Both the position numbers and the translations under genes were made by a program. A stretch of 64,000 nt of DNA, taken from Xenorhabdus cabanillasii. GTDB lineage: Bacteria > Pseudomonadota > Gammaproteobacteria > Enterobacterales > Enterobacteriaceae. The notes under the pieces are model-generated. The model was not told the origin of the DNA, made no database searches, and saw only the letters and a program-made list of their open reading frames with translations. Shown here piece after piece: positions 51,034-61,153 of this stretch. The stretch spans positions 1,860,001 through 1,924,000 of the forward strand of contig NZ_QTUB01000001.1 of the NCBI RefSeq assembly GCF_003386665.1, written 5' to 3'. The number at the start of each line of letters is the position of its first letter. Positions within the stretch are counted from its first letter, which is position 1.

Positions 51034-51049
51034 TGTGATAATTATCACT
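51034..51049. promoter_or_regulatory. CRP site upstream of the OmpK/Tsx-like gene
   Basis: TGTGATAATTATCACT matches the CRP consensus TGTGA-N6-TCACA at 9 of 10 positions. It fits a catabolite-controlled nucleoside channel, as with tsx. Confidence 0.7.
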
Positions 51050-51058
51050 AACCGAGAG

Positions 51059-51092
51059 CAACACAAAACTGAACTTTATCAGTTTTGTGTTG
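51059..51092 (-). terminator. hairpin after ampG
   Basis: A perfect 14-bp stem (51059-51072 and 51079-51092, core CACAAAACTGA) with a 6-base loop follows the ampG stop on the minus strand. The T-run is inside the stem rather than after it. Confidence 0.65.
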
Positions 51093-51106
51093 TAATAGGT
51101 AAAATT

Positions 51107-52633
51107 TTAAGCAAGTTTACTTTTCTTCAATGCTACATAATCCAGGATACCTCCCAGTAGCAATCCTATGACGCCAATGACAACACTCCATGACAGCATA
51201 GGGTATATAAAGTCACTTATTTCATTAAAAAATTGGATATATTCTGGGGAAATAAAAAGTATCAAAGTGACGAAATGGGTTATGATAAACAATAGGCTAC
51301 TTATAATTAACCAGGCAATAAAAATAAGTGCAGCCAATGTCATGGTCAGGAAGGCTAGTCGATAGTATTGACTAAATAATGTTCGGGAAATGAAATTATC
51401 AGTTTTTTGGGTATAAGCCAGTGTCTGGCGGCAGACAAGTAAGAGAGCAAGCCCTGGTAATCCAAGCACAATGGAGAATAAATAAAACATTGGCCAGCCA
51501 TGTACTTCGGCAAACCAGCCTGCAACTGGGCCGACGTAAACTCGTCCCACAGCGGATAATGCAGAAAGAAGAGCAAATTGGGTTGCTGAAAATGATTTAT
51601 TACAAAGTGTCATTAGTAAGGCAACAAATGCTGCTGTGCCCATACCGCCACAGATATTTTCCAGAAAAACAGCCCCTCCCATCACATAAATATCTTTAGG
51701 AGTAACAGCAAGTATCCAATAGCCGAAGTTTGAAACAGTTTGAAGGAGCCCGAAGATCATTAATGCACGGAACAGGCTCCACTTCTGCATTAAATAACCA
51801 CCATACAGAGCTCCCATAATGGTGGCAGCCAGACCAAGGGTTTTATTAATCATACCGACTTCAGCCGGATTAAAACCCACTCCGCGAATAAGAAAAGGGG
51901 TACTGAGTGAAAGGGCAAAAGCATCAGCCAGCTTATACAGTACAATTAAGAGTAGAATAAGCCAGGCATTGTTTCGACTAAAAAAGTCAAATAAAGGCTC
52001 AAATACGGCCTGATGTAATGTTTTTGGTGGCGCTACGTCAATCTGAGGTTCTTTAGCAGTAAGGGTAGCATAAACACCAAACAGCATTAGACCGGCCATG
52101 AGCCAGTACATGCTATTCCAGCCAATGTAAGTTGCCATCCACAGAGCCAGACCGCCGGAGACCAGCATTGCCAGCCGATATCCCAGGACAGAAATTGCCG
52201 CTCCGGTTCCCCGTTCTTCTTGTTGAAGTAAATCGGTTTTATAGGCGTCAAAAATAATATCTTGAGAAGCCGAGAAAAAGGCGACAGCAACAGCTAATGC
52301 AGCTAACCACCATAAATGTTGCGATGGATCGAGAAATCCCATTGCCACGATACTGATAATGAGTAAAAGTTGGGTAATGAGCATCCATCCGCGCCGCCGT
52401 CCTAAGAACGAGGGGGAATAGCGATCCATAGCAGGTGCCCAGAGAAATTTAAAAACATAGGCCTGACCGACTAAAGTAAAAAAGCCGATGGTTTTGATAT
52501 CAATGTTTTCGACAGTCATCCATGCCTGTAATGTTCCTGCGGTGAGGGCAAGGGGGAGACCAGAGGCAAAACCCAATAAAAGAAGAATACGGTAGTTGCG
52601 TATTGTAGATAAACTCAGTGTGTGATTCGTCAT
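51107..52633 (-). CDS. ampG: AmpG, anhydromuropeptide permease
   Basis: From the ATG at 52633 (MTNHTLSLSTIRNYRILLLL) the product is 508 residues (E. coli 491). GGAAGGG precedes it; the frame upstream lacks family similarity. It is an MFS carrier that brings GlcNAc-anhydro-MurNAc peptides from the periplasm for cell-wall recycling, which also sets AmpC induction. Conserved blocks: GFASGLPLALTAGTLQAWMT, NKTLGLAATIMGALYGG, SAVGRVYVGPVAGWF. Confidence 0.95.
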   Translation of the reverse strand: MTNHTLSLSTIRNYRILLLLGFASGLPLALTAGTLQAWMTVENIDIKTIGFFTLVGQAYVFKFLWAPAMDRYSPSFLGRRRGWMLITQLLLIISIVAMGFLDPSQHLWWLAALAVAVAFFSASQDIIFDAYKTDLLQQEERGTGAAISVLGYRLAMLVSGGLALWMATYIGWNSMYWLMAGLMLFGVYATLTAKEPQIDVAPPKTLHQAVFEPLFDFFSRNNAWLILLLIVLYKLADAFALSLSTPFLIRGVGFNPAEVGMINKTLGLAATIMGALYGGYLMQKWSLFRALMIFGLLQTVSNFGYWILAVTPKDIYVMGGAVFLENICGGMGTAAFVALLMTLCNKSFSATQFALLSALSAVGRVYVGPVAGWFAEVHGWPMFYLFSIVLGLPGLALLLVCRQTLAYTQKTDNFISRTLFSQYYRLAFLTMTLAALIFIAWLIISSLLFIITHFVTLILFISPEYIQFFNEISDFIYPMLSWSVVIGVIGLLLGGILDYVALKKSKLA

Positions 52634-52716
52634 AAGCCCTTCCAATACTTTCTGCCCATAATCTATCAGAGGAAAGTTCAATAGAGTCAGGCAGAAAGTC
52701 TATATCTTGTTACCTG

Positions 52717-53304
52717 TTATCGAATGTTCTGTTTAATGAAGGTGCTGATTGACGAATCTTGAGCCATGTCTGCAATCACATCAGATAATACAGTATTAAC
52801 GGCATCAGCAATTTTGGCATTAGTTGCGTTTAATGGACCCTGCGCATTATAGCTGGTGCGGTAGTTTTTAATTTGTTTACTACCATCTTGAGCATAAACA
52901 ATAATTGAGATTTCCGCTTTCGCTGAAATATCGTGGCGTAGGCTTCCTTCCTTTACTGTCGCATAAAGCTGATTCACTATGACTTGTAAATTGGCATTCG
53001 CCGGAGAGCCAATCATATAACCACGAGCAACCATTTGTTTTTCCAATGCTTCTTGCAGTAAAAAGCGTAAATCACGCGAAGGCAGCAGCGTAACTAATTT
53101 TGCATTACGGTTAATTTGGGCCAGGGCTTGAGATTGCCGATGATCGACCCCACTAATGCTAATTGTGATCGCTTTCATTGTAGGATCTGCCGATGGCAAG
53201 GTAATTTTAGGTTGAATAGCCAGTGTATTGCTGGTGTCTACACAGCCAGATAAGTTGGCCAGAAAGAGAAATGCAATAAATGGAGTCAATATTTTCTTTA
53301 GCAT
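52717..53304 (-). CDS. yajG: YajG lipoprotein
   Basis: From the ATG at 53304 (MLKKILTPFIAFLFLANL) the product is 195 residues, like E. coli YajG. The lipobox LANLSGC is followed by valine and aspartate, so the cysteine near residue 20 is the lipid site with outer-membrane sorting expected. The mature part contains LPSADPTMKAITISISGVDH. Function unknown; it forms a pair with ampG in the same order as in E. coli. Confidence 0.92.
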   Translation of the reverse strand: MLKKILTPFIAFLFLANLSGCVDTSNTLAIQPKITLPSADPTMKAITISISGVDHRQSQALAQINRNAKLVTLLPSRDLRFLLQEALEKQMVARGYMIGSPANANLQVIVNQLYATVKEGSLRHDISAKAEISIIVYAQDGSKQIKNYRTSYNAQGPLNATNAKIADAVNTVLSDVIADMAQDSSISTFIKQNIR

Positions 53305-53548
53305 GTAAGTGTTCTCATTCAGAATACGGATACTCAATATAGTAATACAGGTAGTATGGATCATCGCAATCATAGCATTGCCATAGGTAACAGCATATCC
53401 CTAATGCTTACTAACTGAAATATATAGGGAAATGCTTAAAGTAAATTCTATAAACGATATTTGGATGCCCTGATGTTATAAATCACGGGAAATAAACTAG
53501 AATCAATATATGGTTGATTAATAACCTTTGGTGACTAAGGAGAATGAG

Positions 53549-53872
53549 ATGGTTCGTCAGGAAATAGAAACAAAGTTACAGGCGGCATTTAAGCCTTCTC
53601 ATCTGGAAGTGATCGATGAAAGTTATCGTCATAATGTACCAGCAGGTTCTGAAAGCCATTTTAAAATTATTGTTATCAGTAATGCATTCGTTGAGCAGAG
53701 AATGCTCAACCGCCATCGCTCAGTATATAGTGTCTTGGCTAAAGAGATGGAAGAAGGAGTACATGCTTTAGCGCTTCATACTTATACAGAAAAAGAGTGG
53801 GATGAATTAGAAGATACCGTTTTGGCCTCGCCTGCATGTCGGGGAGGAAGTACAACGACATCAACTTTATGA
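53549..53872 (+). CDS. bolA: BolA, morphogene and iron-sulfur-linked regulator
   Basis: From the ATG at 53549 (AGGAG 6 bases upstream) the product is 107 residues; a TTG at 53528 would add seven untypical residues. The BolA fold is shown by [35 protein letters not shown], the signature [14 protein letters not shown], and [13 protein letters not shown]. BolA partners monothiol glutaredoxins and influences shape and biofilm. Confidence 0.95.
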   Translation: MVRQEIETKLQAAFKPSHLEVIDESYRHNVPAGSESHFKIIVISNAFVEQRMLNRHRSVYSVLAKEMEEGVHALALHTYTEKEWDELEDTVLASPACRGGSTTTSTL

Positions 53873-53944
53873 GATTGTACGGTTAACAATATCGTACAAC
53901 AACATAATACTTAATTTTTTATTAATCTGGTTTTCAAGTTAGAC

Positions 53945-53966
53945 TACAGCCTTCGGGCTGTATTTT
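53945..53966 (+). terminator. terminator of bolA
   Basis: TACAGCC, loop TTCG, GGCTGTA (53945-53962), then TTTTTG: a classical stable tetraloop terminator. Confidence 0.9.
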
Positions 53967-54125
53967 TGTTTATATTCATACAGAATGGCCAATATCATGA
54001 TGTAGCCGTTGGGCAATGTATATCACATTAAGTCAACGAATAGTGCATGCTTTTGTCTGCAATTCTCGACTCATACTGTCTGCATCGCTATAATGCTGCG
54101 TCTAAATTTTTACAATAGTTTCGTT

Positions 54126-54176
54126 CGGGGCGCTTCTGATCACAGGGATTCTCGGTTTTTAAATGCGACCGCCCCG
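54126..54176 (+). promoter_or_regulatory. GC-rich inverted arms in the tig leader
   Basis: CGGGGCG (54126-54132) is complementary to CGCCCCG (54170-54176), 7 bp, about 90 bases before the tig ATG in a region without a gene. The arms enclose 37 bases and could form a leader structure in tig mRNA. The function is unknown. Confidence 0.4.
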
Positions 54177-54264
54177 GTTCTTGAAGAGTGATGTAATTTG
54201 CCTGTTTTAGACGTTGCACCATTCTGAAGTTGACCGAGCACTATGATTTTTTTGAGGTAACAAG

Positions 54265-55569
54265 ATGCAAGTTTCTGTTGAAACAACTCAAGGCCTTGGG
54301 CGTCGTGTATCAATCACCGTTCCTGCTGCCGACATTGAAAAAGCAGTTAACAGTGAATTGGTTAATGTAGCGAAGAAAGTGCGTATTGACGGTTTCCGTA
54401 AAGGTAAAGTGCCTATGAATATCGTCAAACAGCGTTATGGCGCTTCCGTTTTGCAGGATGTTCTCGGTGATCTGATGCAGCGCAACTTCGTCAATGCAAT
54501 CATTGAGAATAAAATTAATCCGGCTGGCGCACCAAGCTACAAACCAGAACAGTTTAAAAACGGTGAAGATTTCATTTATGCAGTTGAATTCGAAGTTTAT
54601 CCAGAAATCGAACTGAAAGGTCTGGAAGACATTGAAATTGAAAAGCCAGTTGTTGAAGTAAAAGATGCAGACGTTGACACAATGCTGGAAACTTTGCGCA
54701 AACAGCAGGCTGACTGGAAAGAAACTGAAGCAGCAGCAGTTGCAGATGATCGTGTAACTGTTGATTTCAACGGCTCTGTTGATGGCGAAGAGTTCGAAGG
54801 CGGTAAAGCAACTGATTTCGTTCTGGCAATGGGACAGGGTCGAATGATCCCTGGTTTTGAAGAGAGTATCGTTGGTCACAAAGCGGGTGAAGAATTTACC
54901 ATCGATGTCACTTTCCCAGAAGACTACCATGCAGAAAACCTGAAAGGTAAAGCAGCGAAGTTTGCTATTAACCTGAAGAAAGTTGAACAGCGTGAACTGC
55001 CAGAACTGACTGAAGAATTCATCAAGCGTTTTGGTATTGCTGATGGTACTGTTGACGGCCTGCGTGCAGAAGTTCGCAAAAATATGGAACGCGAACTGAA
55101 AAATGCAGTGCGTAATCGCATTAAAACCCAGGTTCTGGATGGTCTGGTTAAGGCTAACGAAATTGAAGTTCCGGCTGCGGTTGTTGATGGTGAAATCGAT
55201 GTACTGCGTCGTCAAGCGGCTCAGCGTTTCGGTGGTTCTGAAAAACAAGCTTTGGAACTGCCTCGTGAGCTGTTTGAAGAGCAGGCAAAACGCCGTGTTG
55301 TTGTTGGCTTACTGTTAGGTGAAGTTATCAGCGGTAATGAGCTGAAAGTTGATGATGAGCGTGTGAATGCACTGATCGAAGAAATGGCTTCTGCTTATGA
55401 AGATCCGAAAGAAGTCGTTGAATACTACAGCAAAAATCAAGAAATGATGAACAATATCCGCAATATTGCTCTGGAAGAGCAGGCTGTTGAATTGGTTCTG
55501 AGCAAAGCAAAAGTTTCTGAAAAAGAAACTGGCTTCAACGATCTGATGAATCAGAACCAACTGGCATAA
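54265..55569 (+). CDS. tig: Tig, trigger factor
   Basis: The 434-residue ribosome-bound chaperone has an N-terminal ribosome-docking domain with the [12 protein letters not shown] signature, a central FKBP-type prolyl isomerase ([20 protein letters not shown] to about residue 245) and a C-terminal cradle. It meets nascent chains at the exit tunnel. TGAGGTAAC precedes the ATG. It heads tig-clpP-clpX-lon, with a terminator of its own. Confidence 0.97.
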   Translation: MQVSVETTQGLGRRVSITVPAADIEKAVNSELVNVAKKVRIDGFRKGKVPMNIVKQRYGASVLQDVLGDLMQRNFVNAIIENKINPAGAPSYKPEQFKNGEDFIYAVEFEVYPEIELKGLEDIEIEKPVVEVKDADVDTMLETLRKQQADWKETEAAAVADDRVTVDFNGSVDGEEFEGGKATDFVLAMGQGRMIPGFEESIVGHKAGEEFTIDVTFPEDYHAENLKGKAAKFAINLKKVEQRELPELTEEFIKRFGIADGTVDGLRAEVRKNMERELKNAVRNRIKTQVLDGLVKANEIEVPAAVVDGEIDVLRRQAAQRFGGSEKQALELPRELFEEQAKRRVVVGLLLGEVISGNELKVDDERVNALIEEMASAYEDPKEVVEYYSKNQEMMNNIRNIALEEQAVELVLSKAKVSEKETGFNDLMNQNQLA

Positions 55570-55619
55570 GTTTCATTTATTGATTACCTGAGGTGATGAA
55601 TTTTTCTCTCAGTGATGTA

Positions 55620-55650
55620 AACCCGCAAGCCTGGCCTGCGGGTTTTTTAT
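55620..55650 (+). terminator. terminator of tig
   Basis: AACCCGCA (55620-55627) and TGCGGGTT (55637-55644), 8 bp with a 9-base loop, followed by TTTTTT. Confidence 0.9.
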
Positions 55651-55827
55651 TGTTCTTGAAAAAAACAGATTTAACCTCATATCCTTTCTTACTATTATGT
55701 AAAGGCTTACTACTTTTTATAGAGGGAAAGTCCTCTGTTAGTTAACTTTGGATCATGGTCATCATCGCTTATCTCACGTAGAATCAGTTATGAATGGCAC
55801 CAGCGTGAGTTCTATTAGGAGACGGAA

Positions 55828-56451
55828 ATGTCATACAGTGGCAAGCAAGATCAATATGCACCTAACATGTCTTTGGTGCCGATGGTGGTTGAACAAACAG
55901 CACGTGGAGAACGTGCGTTCGATATTTATTCCCGCTTATTAAAAGATCGAATTATTTTTCTGACTGGCCCGGTTGAAGATCATATGGCGAACTTAATTGT
56001 TGCTCAAATGCTCTTCCTGGAAGCAGAAAATCCAGAAAAAGATATTCACTTATATATCAACTCGCCGGGTGGGGTTATCACAGCTGGTATGTCTATTTAT
56101 GACACGATGCAATTTATTAAACCAGATGTGAGTACTATTTGTATGGGGCAAGCCTGCTCAATGGGGTCCTTCTTGCTAACAGCTGGCGCGGAAGGAAAGC
56201 GTTTTTGTTTGCCAAATTCCAGAGTTATGATCCACCAACCACTGGGCGGATTCCAGGGACAGGCGACAGATATTGAAATCCATGCGCAGGAAATACTCAA
56301 AGTTAAAGCTCGTATGAATGAATTAATGGCAAAACATACGGGTCAGCCACTTGAGAAGATCGTCGAAGACACAGAACGTGACCGTTTCTTGTCAGCCGCG
56401 GAAGCCGTAGAATACGGATTGGTTGATAGTATATTTACCCATCGAAACTAA
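55828..56451 (+). CDS. clpP: ClpP, ATP-dependent protease proteolytic subunit
   Basis: The 207-residue serine peptidase equals E. coli ClpP in length. The catalytic triad S111 (MGQACSMGS), H136 (MIHQPLGG) and D185 (DTERDRF) is in place, with the usual cleavable propeptide. Cysteine replaces alanine just before the active serine, a conservative change. It forms the 14-mer chamber with ClpX, encoded 144 bases downstream, or ClpA. AGGAGAC precedes the ATG. Confidence 0.98.
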   Translation: MSYSGKQDQYAPNMSLVPMVVEQTARGERAFDIYSRLLKDRIIFLTGPVEDHMANLIVAQMLFLEAENPEKDIHLYINSPGGVITAGMSIYDTMQFIKPDVSTICMGQACSMGSFLLTAGAEGKRFCLPNSRVMIHQPLGGFQGQATDIEIHAQEILKVKARMNELMAKHTGQPLEKIVEDTERDRFLSAAEAVEYGLVDSIFTHRN

Positions 56452-56595
56452 TTTATTGATAATTAATTTATTACTCCAACACTATAATTTTAAGGTGACT
56501 TTTTGTGCTAACACCTAATTTGGCGGAGTAATGACAGCGTTTTTTCTGTTATGCCAGAGAGACTGGGATAACAGCTCATAAAGTGAGGTTGACTG

Positions 56596-57867
56596 ATGAC
56601 AGATAAGCGCAAAGACGGTTCAGGAAAGCTGCTGTATTGCTCTTTCTGCGGGAAAAGCCAACATGAAGTTCGGAAGTTAATAGCTGGCCCGTCAGTGTAT
56701 ATCTGCGATGAATGTGTCGATTTATGTAATGATATCATTCGCGAAGAAATTAAAGAGCTAATACCACATCGTGAGCGTAGTACATTACCTACCCCTCATG
56801 AAATTCGTCAACATCTGGATGATTATGTCATCGGTCAGGAAATGGCGAAAAAAGTGCTGGCAGTGGCTGTTTATAACCATTACAAGCGACTGCGTAATGG
56901 AGACACCAATAGCGGTGTGGAATTAGGCAAAAGTAATATTCTGCTAATCGGGCCAACAGGCAGTGGTAAAACTTTGTTAGCAGAAACCCTTGCCCGTTAT
57001 TTAGATGTGCCTTTTACTATGGCCGATGCGACGACCTTGACTGAAGCGGGCTATGTTGGGGAAGACGTAGAAAATATTATCCAAAAACTTTTGCAAAAAT
57101 GTGACTACGATGTACAGAAAGCACAGCGTGGTATCGTTTATATTGACGAAATAGATAAGATTTCTCGTAAGTCTGATAACCCTTCAATAACTCGTGACGT
57201 ATCGGGTGAAGGTGTTCAACAAGCACTTTTGAAGCTGATCGAAGGCACAGTGGCAGCTGTTCCCCCCCAGGGTGGCCGTAAACATCCACAGCAGGAGTTC
57301 CTTCAGGTTGATACTTCTAAGATTCTGTTTATCTGTGGTGGAGCGTTTGCCGGTTTAGGCAACGTTGTCAGCCAGCGTTTGAATGTCAGCTCTGGAATTG
57401 GTTTTAGTGCTACAGTTAAAGGTGAATCAGAGAAGGCGACAGAAGGTGAATTGCTTGCTCAGGTTGAACCGGAAGATTTGATCAAATTTGGACTTATTCC
57501 TGAATTCATTGGCCGTCTGCCTGTTGTGGCAACGTTGGGTGAACTCAATGAAGAAGCGTTGCTCCAAATCTTGCAAGAGCCAAAAAACGCTTTAACAAAA
57601 CAGTATCAGGCTTTGTTCAATCTGGAAGGTGTTGAGCTGGAGTTCAGAAAAGAGGCGCTGACAGCGATTGCGAAAAAAGCAATGGCGCGTAAAACGGGTG
57701 CACGTGGACTTCGTTCAATTGTGGAAGGTGTTTTGCTGGATACAATGTACGATCTTCCGTCAATGGAACATGTAGAAAAAGTTGTCGTTGATGAGACAGT
57801 TGTTGAAGATAAATCCGCACCATTATTGATATATAGCAAGCCGGATGCTCAAGTTTCTGGTGAGTGA
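56596..57867 (+). CDS. clpX: ClpX, AAA+ unfoldase of ClpXP
   Basis: The 423-residue protein has the N-terminal zinc finger (C15, C18, C37, C40), Walker A GPTGSGKT at 119-126, Walker B IDEIDKI, and the ClpP-docking IGF loop in [10 protein letters not shown]. It unfolds tagged substrates and threads them into ClpP. GTGAGG precedes the ATG. Terminated by a strong hairpin. Confidence 0.98.
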   Translation: MTDKRKDGSGKLLYCSFCGKSQHEVRKLIAGPSVYICDECVDLCNDIIREEIKELIPHRERSTLPTPHEIRQHLDDYVIGQEMAKKVLAVAVYNHYKRLRNGDTNSGVELGKSNILLIGPTGSGKTLLAETLARYLDVPFTMADATTLTEAGYVGEDVENIIQKLLQKCDYDVQKAQRGIVYIDEIDKISRKSDNPSITRDVSGEGVQQALLKLIEGTVAAVPPQGGRKHPQQEFLQVDTSKILFICGGAFAGLGNVVSQRLNVSSGIGFSATVKGESEKATEGELLAQVEPEDLIKFGLIPEFIGRLPVVATLGELNEEALLQILQEPKNALTKQYQALFNLEGVELEFRKEALTAIAKKAMARKTGARGLRSIVEGVLLDTMYDLPSMEHVEKVVVDETVVEDKSAPLLIYSKPDAQVSGE

Positions 57868-57914
57868 CGAAAATGGGGTAGGAAGTACCAGCTATCAATA
57901 CGCATTGAAAAAAT

Positions 57915-57946
57915 AAAATGAGGGAGAATCCCTCATTTTGCTTTTT
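57915..57946 (+). terminator. terminator of clpX
   Basis: An 11-bp perfect stem (AAAATGAGGGA / TCCCTCATTTT, 57915-57925 and 57929-57939) with a 3-base loop, then GCTTTTT. Confidence 0.9.
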
Positions 57947-57960
57947 GCAGACATAGGCTA

Positions 57961-57987
57961 TTGAATGTCAGATTCCTGTCCCCATAT
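57961..57987 (+). promoter_or_regulatory. sigma-32 heat-shock promoter of lon
   Basis: TTGAAT at 57961-57966 and CCCCATAT at 57980-57987 match the sigma-32 -35 and -10 elements with 13-base spacing. The block corresponds to the known E. coli lon promoter (TTGAATGT ... CCCCATATA). Confidence 0.75.
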
Positions 57988-58010
57988 ATTTTATATTCTT
58001 TGAAGTGAAA

Positions 58011-58034
58011 CTCGTGAAAACCGTGTTTCACGAG
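58011..58034 (+). promoter_or_regulatory. hairpin in the lon 5' untranslated region
   Basis: CTCGTGAAA (58011-58019) and TTTCACGAG (58026-58034) form a 9-bp perfect stem with a 6-base loop, about 40 bases before the lon ATG. It could tune lon translation or stability; there is no evidence yet for either. Confidence 0.5.
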
Positions 58035-58075
58035 ATTCCTAAAAACTGGCGAAAGCTAAACGAAGAGAGAGCTCT

Positions 58076-60430
58076 ATGAACCCTGAGCGTTCCGAACGCA
58101 TAGAAATCCCTGTATTGCCTTTGCGCGATGTAGTGGTTTACCCACATATGGTGATCCCTCTGTTTGTTGGGCGAGAAAAGTCGATTCATTGTCTGGAAGC
58201 AGCAATGGATCATGACAAACAGGTCATGTTGGTAGCGCAGAAAGAAGCATCCACTGATGAACCGGGAGTCAATGATCTGTTCTCCGTAGGTACAGTAGCT
58301 TCTGTTCTACAGATGTTGAAATTACCAGACGGTACAGTGAAAGTTCTGGTTGAAGGCTTGCAGCGTGCTCGTATTACAACATTAACAGATAATGGAGAGT
58401 ACTTTTATGCGCAGGTTGAATATCTGGATTCCCCGATTGTTGATGAGCGTGAGCAAGAAGTTCTGGTAAGAACCGCCATTAATCAGTTTGAAGGCTATAT
58501 CAAACTGAATAAAAAAATCCCGCCGGAAGTACTGACATCATTGCACAGCATTGAAGATGCAGCAAAATTGGCAGATACCATTGCTGCCCATATGCCATTG
58601 AAAATCAATGACAAGCAGGCTGTTTTAGAGATGTCTGATGTTGTTGAACGCATTGAATATCTGATTGCTATGATGGAATCAGAAATCGATCTGCTACAGG
58701 TAGAAAAGCGTATCCGTAATCGCGTTAAAAAACAGATGGAAAAAAGTCAGCGCGAATACTACCTGAACGAGCAAATGAAAGCGATCCAGAAAGAATTGGG
58801 TGAGATGGATGATGCACCTGATGAATATGAAACTCTGAAACGTAAGATCGAAGACGCCAAAATGCCAAAAGAGGCACGGGAAAAGGCGGAAGCTGAGCTG
58901 CAAAAATTAAAAATGATGTCCCCAATGTCGGCAGAAGCAACAGTTGTTCGCAGCTACATTGACTGGATAGTGCAGGTTCCCTGGAACGCACGCAGTAAAG
59001 TAAAAAAAGATTTGGTGAAGGCGCAGGAAATACTTGATATAGACCATTATGGTTTGGAGCGAGTGAAAGAACGTATCCTTGAATATCTGGCAGTGCAAAG
59101 CCGGGTCAGTAAAATCAGAGGCCCAATTCTTTGTCTGGTTGGACCGCCGGGTGTGGGTAAAACCTCACTGGGACGCTCCATTGCTCGAGCTACAGGTCGT
59201 AAGTATATTCGTATGGCTCTGGGCGGTGTACGTGATGAAGCTGAAATACGTGGGCATCGTCGTACCTATATCGGTTCAATGCCGGGTAAATTAATTCAAA
59301 AAATGTCCAAAGTAGGAGTTAAAAACCCACTGTTCTTGTTGGATGAAATTGACAAAATGTCATCTGACATGCGCGGTGATCCTGCTGCTGCTTTGCTGGA
59401 GGTACTTGATCCTGAACAAAACGTGACATTTAACGATCACTACCTTGAAGTGGACTATGATTTGTCCGATGTGATGTTTGTGGCAACATCCAACTCTATG
59501 AACATTTCGGCACCTTTGTTAGATCGTATGGAAGTGATCCGTTTATCAGGTTATACCGAAGACGAGAAGCTAAATATTGCCAAGCGTCACTTGTTGCCGA
59601 AACAGATCGAACGCAATGCCTTGAAAAAAGGCGAATTGACCATTGATGATGGAGCGATTATTAGCATAATCCGTTATTACACCCGCGAAGCTGGCGTGCG
59701 TAGTTTGGAACGTGAAATTTCCAAGCTGTGTCGTAAGGCGGTCAAGGCTCTGTTGATGGATAAGCAGCTTAAGCATATCGAGATCAATGCTGATAACCTG
59801 AAAGAGTATTTGGGTGTTCAGAAAGTGGATTATGGTCGTGCAGATACTGAAAACCGTGTTGGTCAAGCTACAGGGCTTGCATGGACAGAAGTCGGTGGTG
59901 ATTTGCTGACAATTGAAACGGCCAGTGTACCGGGTAAAGGGAAATTGACTTATACCGGTTCGTTGGGTGAAGTGATGCAAGAATCCATTCAGGCCGCACT
60001 GACTGTAGTTCGGGCTCGTGCAGATAAGTTGGGTGTCAATTCTGATTTCCATGAAAAGCGTGATATTCACGTTCATGTCCCAGAGGGTGCAACACCGAAA
60101 GATGGCCCAAGTGCAGGTATTGCAATGTGTACAGCACTGGTTTCTTGTCTGACAGGTAATCCGGTTCATGCTGATGTAGCTATGACAGGTGAAATTACTC
60201 TGCGTGGTCTTGTCTTGCCTATCGGTGGTTTGAAAGAAAAACTGTTGGCAGCTCATCGTGGGGGAATTAAAACGGTCATTATTCCTTATGAAAATAAACG
60301 AGATCTGGAAGAGATCCCTCAAAATATAATTCAGGATTTGGAAATTCATCCGGTTAAGCGTATAGAAGACGTTTTAACTATTGCCTTACAAGATCCTGCA
60401 TTTGGGGCTGAGGTTGTCTCACTAAAGTAG
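58076..60430 (+). CDS. lon: Lon, ATP-dependent AAA+ protease
   Basis: The 784-residue protein equals E. coli Lon. It has an N-terminal substrate domain (IPVLPLRDVVVYPHMVIPLF), a coiled middle, Walker A GPPGVGKT near residue 360, Walker B LFLLDEIDKM, and a C-terminal peptidase with the serine in PKDGPSAGIAMC and the lysine in GGLKEKLLAAHRGG. It degrades misfolded and unstable regulatory proteins. A sigma-32 promoter and leader hairpin precede it, and GAGAGAGCTCT matches the E. coli ribosome site region. Confidence 0.98.
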   Translation: MNPERSERIEIPVLPLRDVVVYPHMVIPLFVGREKSIHCLEAAMDHDKQVMLVAQKEASTDEPGVNDLFSVGTVASVLQMLKLPDGTVKVLVEGLQRARITTLTDNGEYFYAQVEYLDSPIVDEREQEVLVRTAINQFEGYIKLNKKIPPEVLTSLHSIEDAAKLADTIAAHMPLKINDKQAVLEMSDVVERIEYLIAMMESEIDLLQVEKRIRNRVKKQMEKSQREYYLNEQMKAIQKELGEMDDAPDEYETLKRKIEDAKMPKEAREKAEAELQKLKMMSPMSAEATVVRSYIDWIVQVPWNARSKVKKDLVKAQEILDIDHYGLERVKERILEYLAVQSRVSKIRGPILCLVGPPGVGKTSLGRSIARATGRKYIRMALGGVRDEAEIRGHRRTYIGSMPGKLIQKMSKVGVKNPLFLLDEIDKMSSDMRGDPAAALLEVLDPEQNVTFNDHYLEVDYDLSDVMFVATSNSMNISAPLLDRMEVIRLSGYTEDEKLNIAKRHLLPKQIERNALKKGELTIDDGAIISIIRYYTREAGVRSLEREISKLCRKAVKALLMDKQLKHIEINADNLKEYLGVQKVDYGRADTENRVGQATGLAWTEVGGDLLTIETASVPGKGKLTYTGSLGEVMQESIQAALTVVRARADKLGVNSDFHEKRDIHVHVPEGATPKDGPSAGIAMCTALVSCLTGNPVHADVAMTGEITLRGLVLPIGGLKEKLLAAHRGGIKTVIIPYENKRDLEEIPQNIIQDLEIHPVKRIEDVLTIALQDPAFGAEVVSLK

Positions 60431-60471
60431 TACAAAAATAGTGAGCTAACTCAAGACTCTTTATAAAAACT

Positions 60472-60509
60472 AGGTTGGTAAGTCAATTCAGGCTTGCCAG
60501 CCTTTTTTT
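60472..60509 (+). terminator. terminator of lon
   Basis: AGGTTGGTAAG (60472-60482) pairs over 11 bases, two of them G-U, with CTTGCCAGCCT (60493-60503), followed by a run of Ts. Confidence 0.85.
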
Positions 60510-60646
60510 GTCTCATTAAGTTAGTTTAATCTAAAGATCTGATTAAATATTTTGCTGTTCTATAATTTCTTGCTAATACTGGAATTGGTTGATATGACGG
60601 CAAGACTGTTGTGTTATCCGTTCTGAATAGGTGTTTGTTACGATAG

Positions 60647-60782
60647 TATGCCTAATAGATTTCAAGTTGCATTGTGGCGGCAAGGGAACGAATCTCCAGG
60701 AGCATAGATAACTATGTGACCGGGAATCGTTGTAAAAAGTAGCGTAGTCAACAAACAGGTAACTTGAAAGATTAAGGGTATA
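60647..60782 (+). repeat. full-length ERIC-like repeat (copy D) in front of hupB
   Basis: This 136-base element starts TATGCCTAATAGATTTCAAG and ends AACTTGAAAGATTAAGGGTA plus TA, the same ends as the short copies. Its core (AACGAATCTCCAGGAGCATA ... ATGTGACCGGGAATCGTT) is the ERIC-type central palindrome. The right end is 22 bases from the hupB GTG. Confidence 0.8.
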
Positions 60783-60804
60783 AAACTAAATGGGGATGAT
60801 AAGA

Positions 60805-61080
60805 GTGAATAAGTCACAACTGATCGACAAAATTGCTGCTGATGTAAATATTTCTAAGGCAGCTGCCGGGCGTGTAGTAGATGCATTCATTTCTTCAGTA
60901 TCTGGTGCATTGAAAGACGGTGATGATGTCGTTTTGGTAGGGTTTGGCACATTTACTGTACGTGAGCGTGCTGCTCGTACAGGACGTAACCCTCAGACAG
61001 GCAAGGAAATCAAAATAGCAGCAGCAAAAGTACCCGCTTTCCGTGCAGGAAAAGGGCTGAAAGATGCGGTCAACGGGTAA
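60805..61080 (+). CDS. hupB: HupB, DNA-binding protein HU-beta
   Basis: From the GTG at 60805 the product is 91 residues and begins [20 protein letters not shown] like E. coli HupB, which also uses GTG. The ATG at 60790 would add five untypical residues. The DNA-binding arm [20 protein letters not shown] is intact. HU bends and compacts DNA as a dimer. The leader contains an ERIC-like element, so promoters must lie inside or beyond it. Confidence 0.97.
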   Translation: MNKSQLIDKIAADVNISKAAAGRVVDAFISSVSGALKDGDDVVLVGFGTFTVRERAARTGRNPQTGKEIKIAAAKVPAFRAGKGLKDAVNG

Positions 61081-61153
61081 TGAACATAAACAACCTGTCT
61101 CATTTACTGTGACAGTTATAAACTGACTGGATCTAACTGATAGGTTAGAATAT

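Noticed and set aside
54009..54191. 60-codon open frame in the tig leader
   Set aside because: No ribosome site, no protein-like pattern, and it covers the likely promoter and leader of tig.
54310..55248. Long open frame of 312 codons antisense to tig
   Set aside because: It mirrors the codon usage of tig on the other strand, is rich in Phe, Asn and Cys without domains, and has no ribosome site.
59570..60349. 259-codon open frame antisense to lon
   Set aside because: Composition (Cys, Thr, Gln rich) and position show a shadow of the conserved lon gene.
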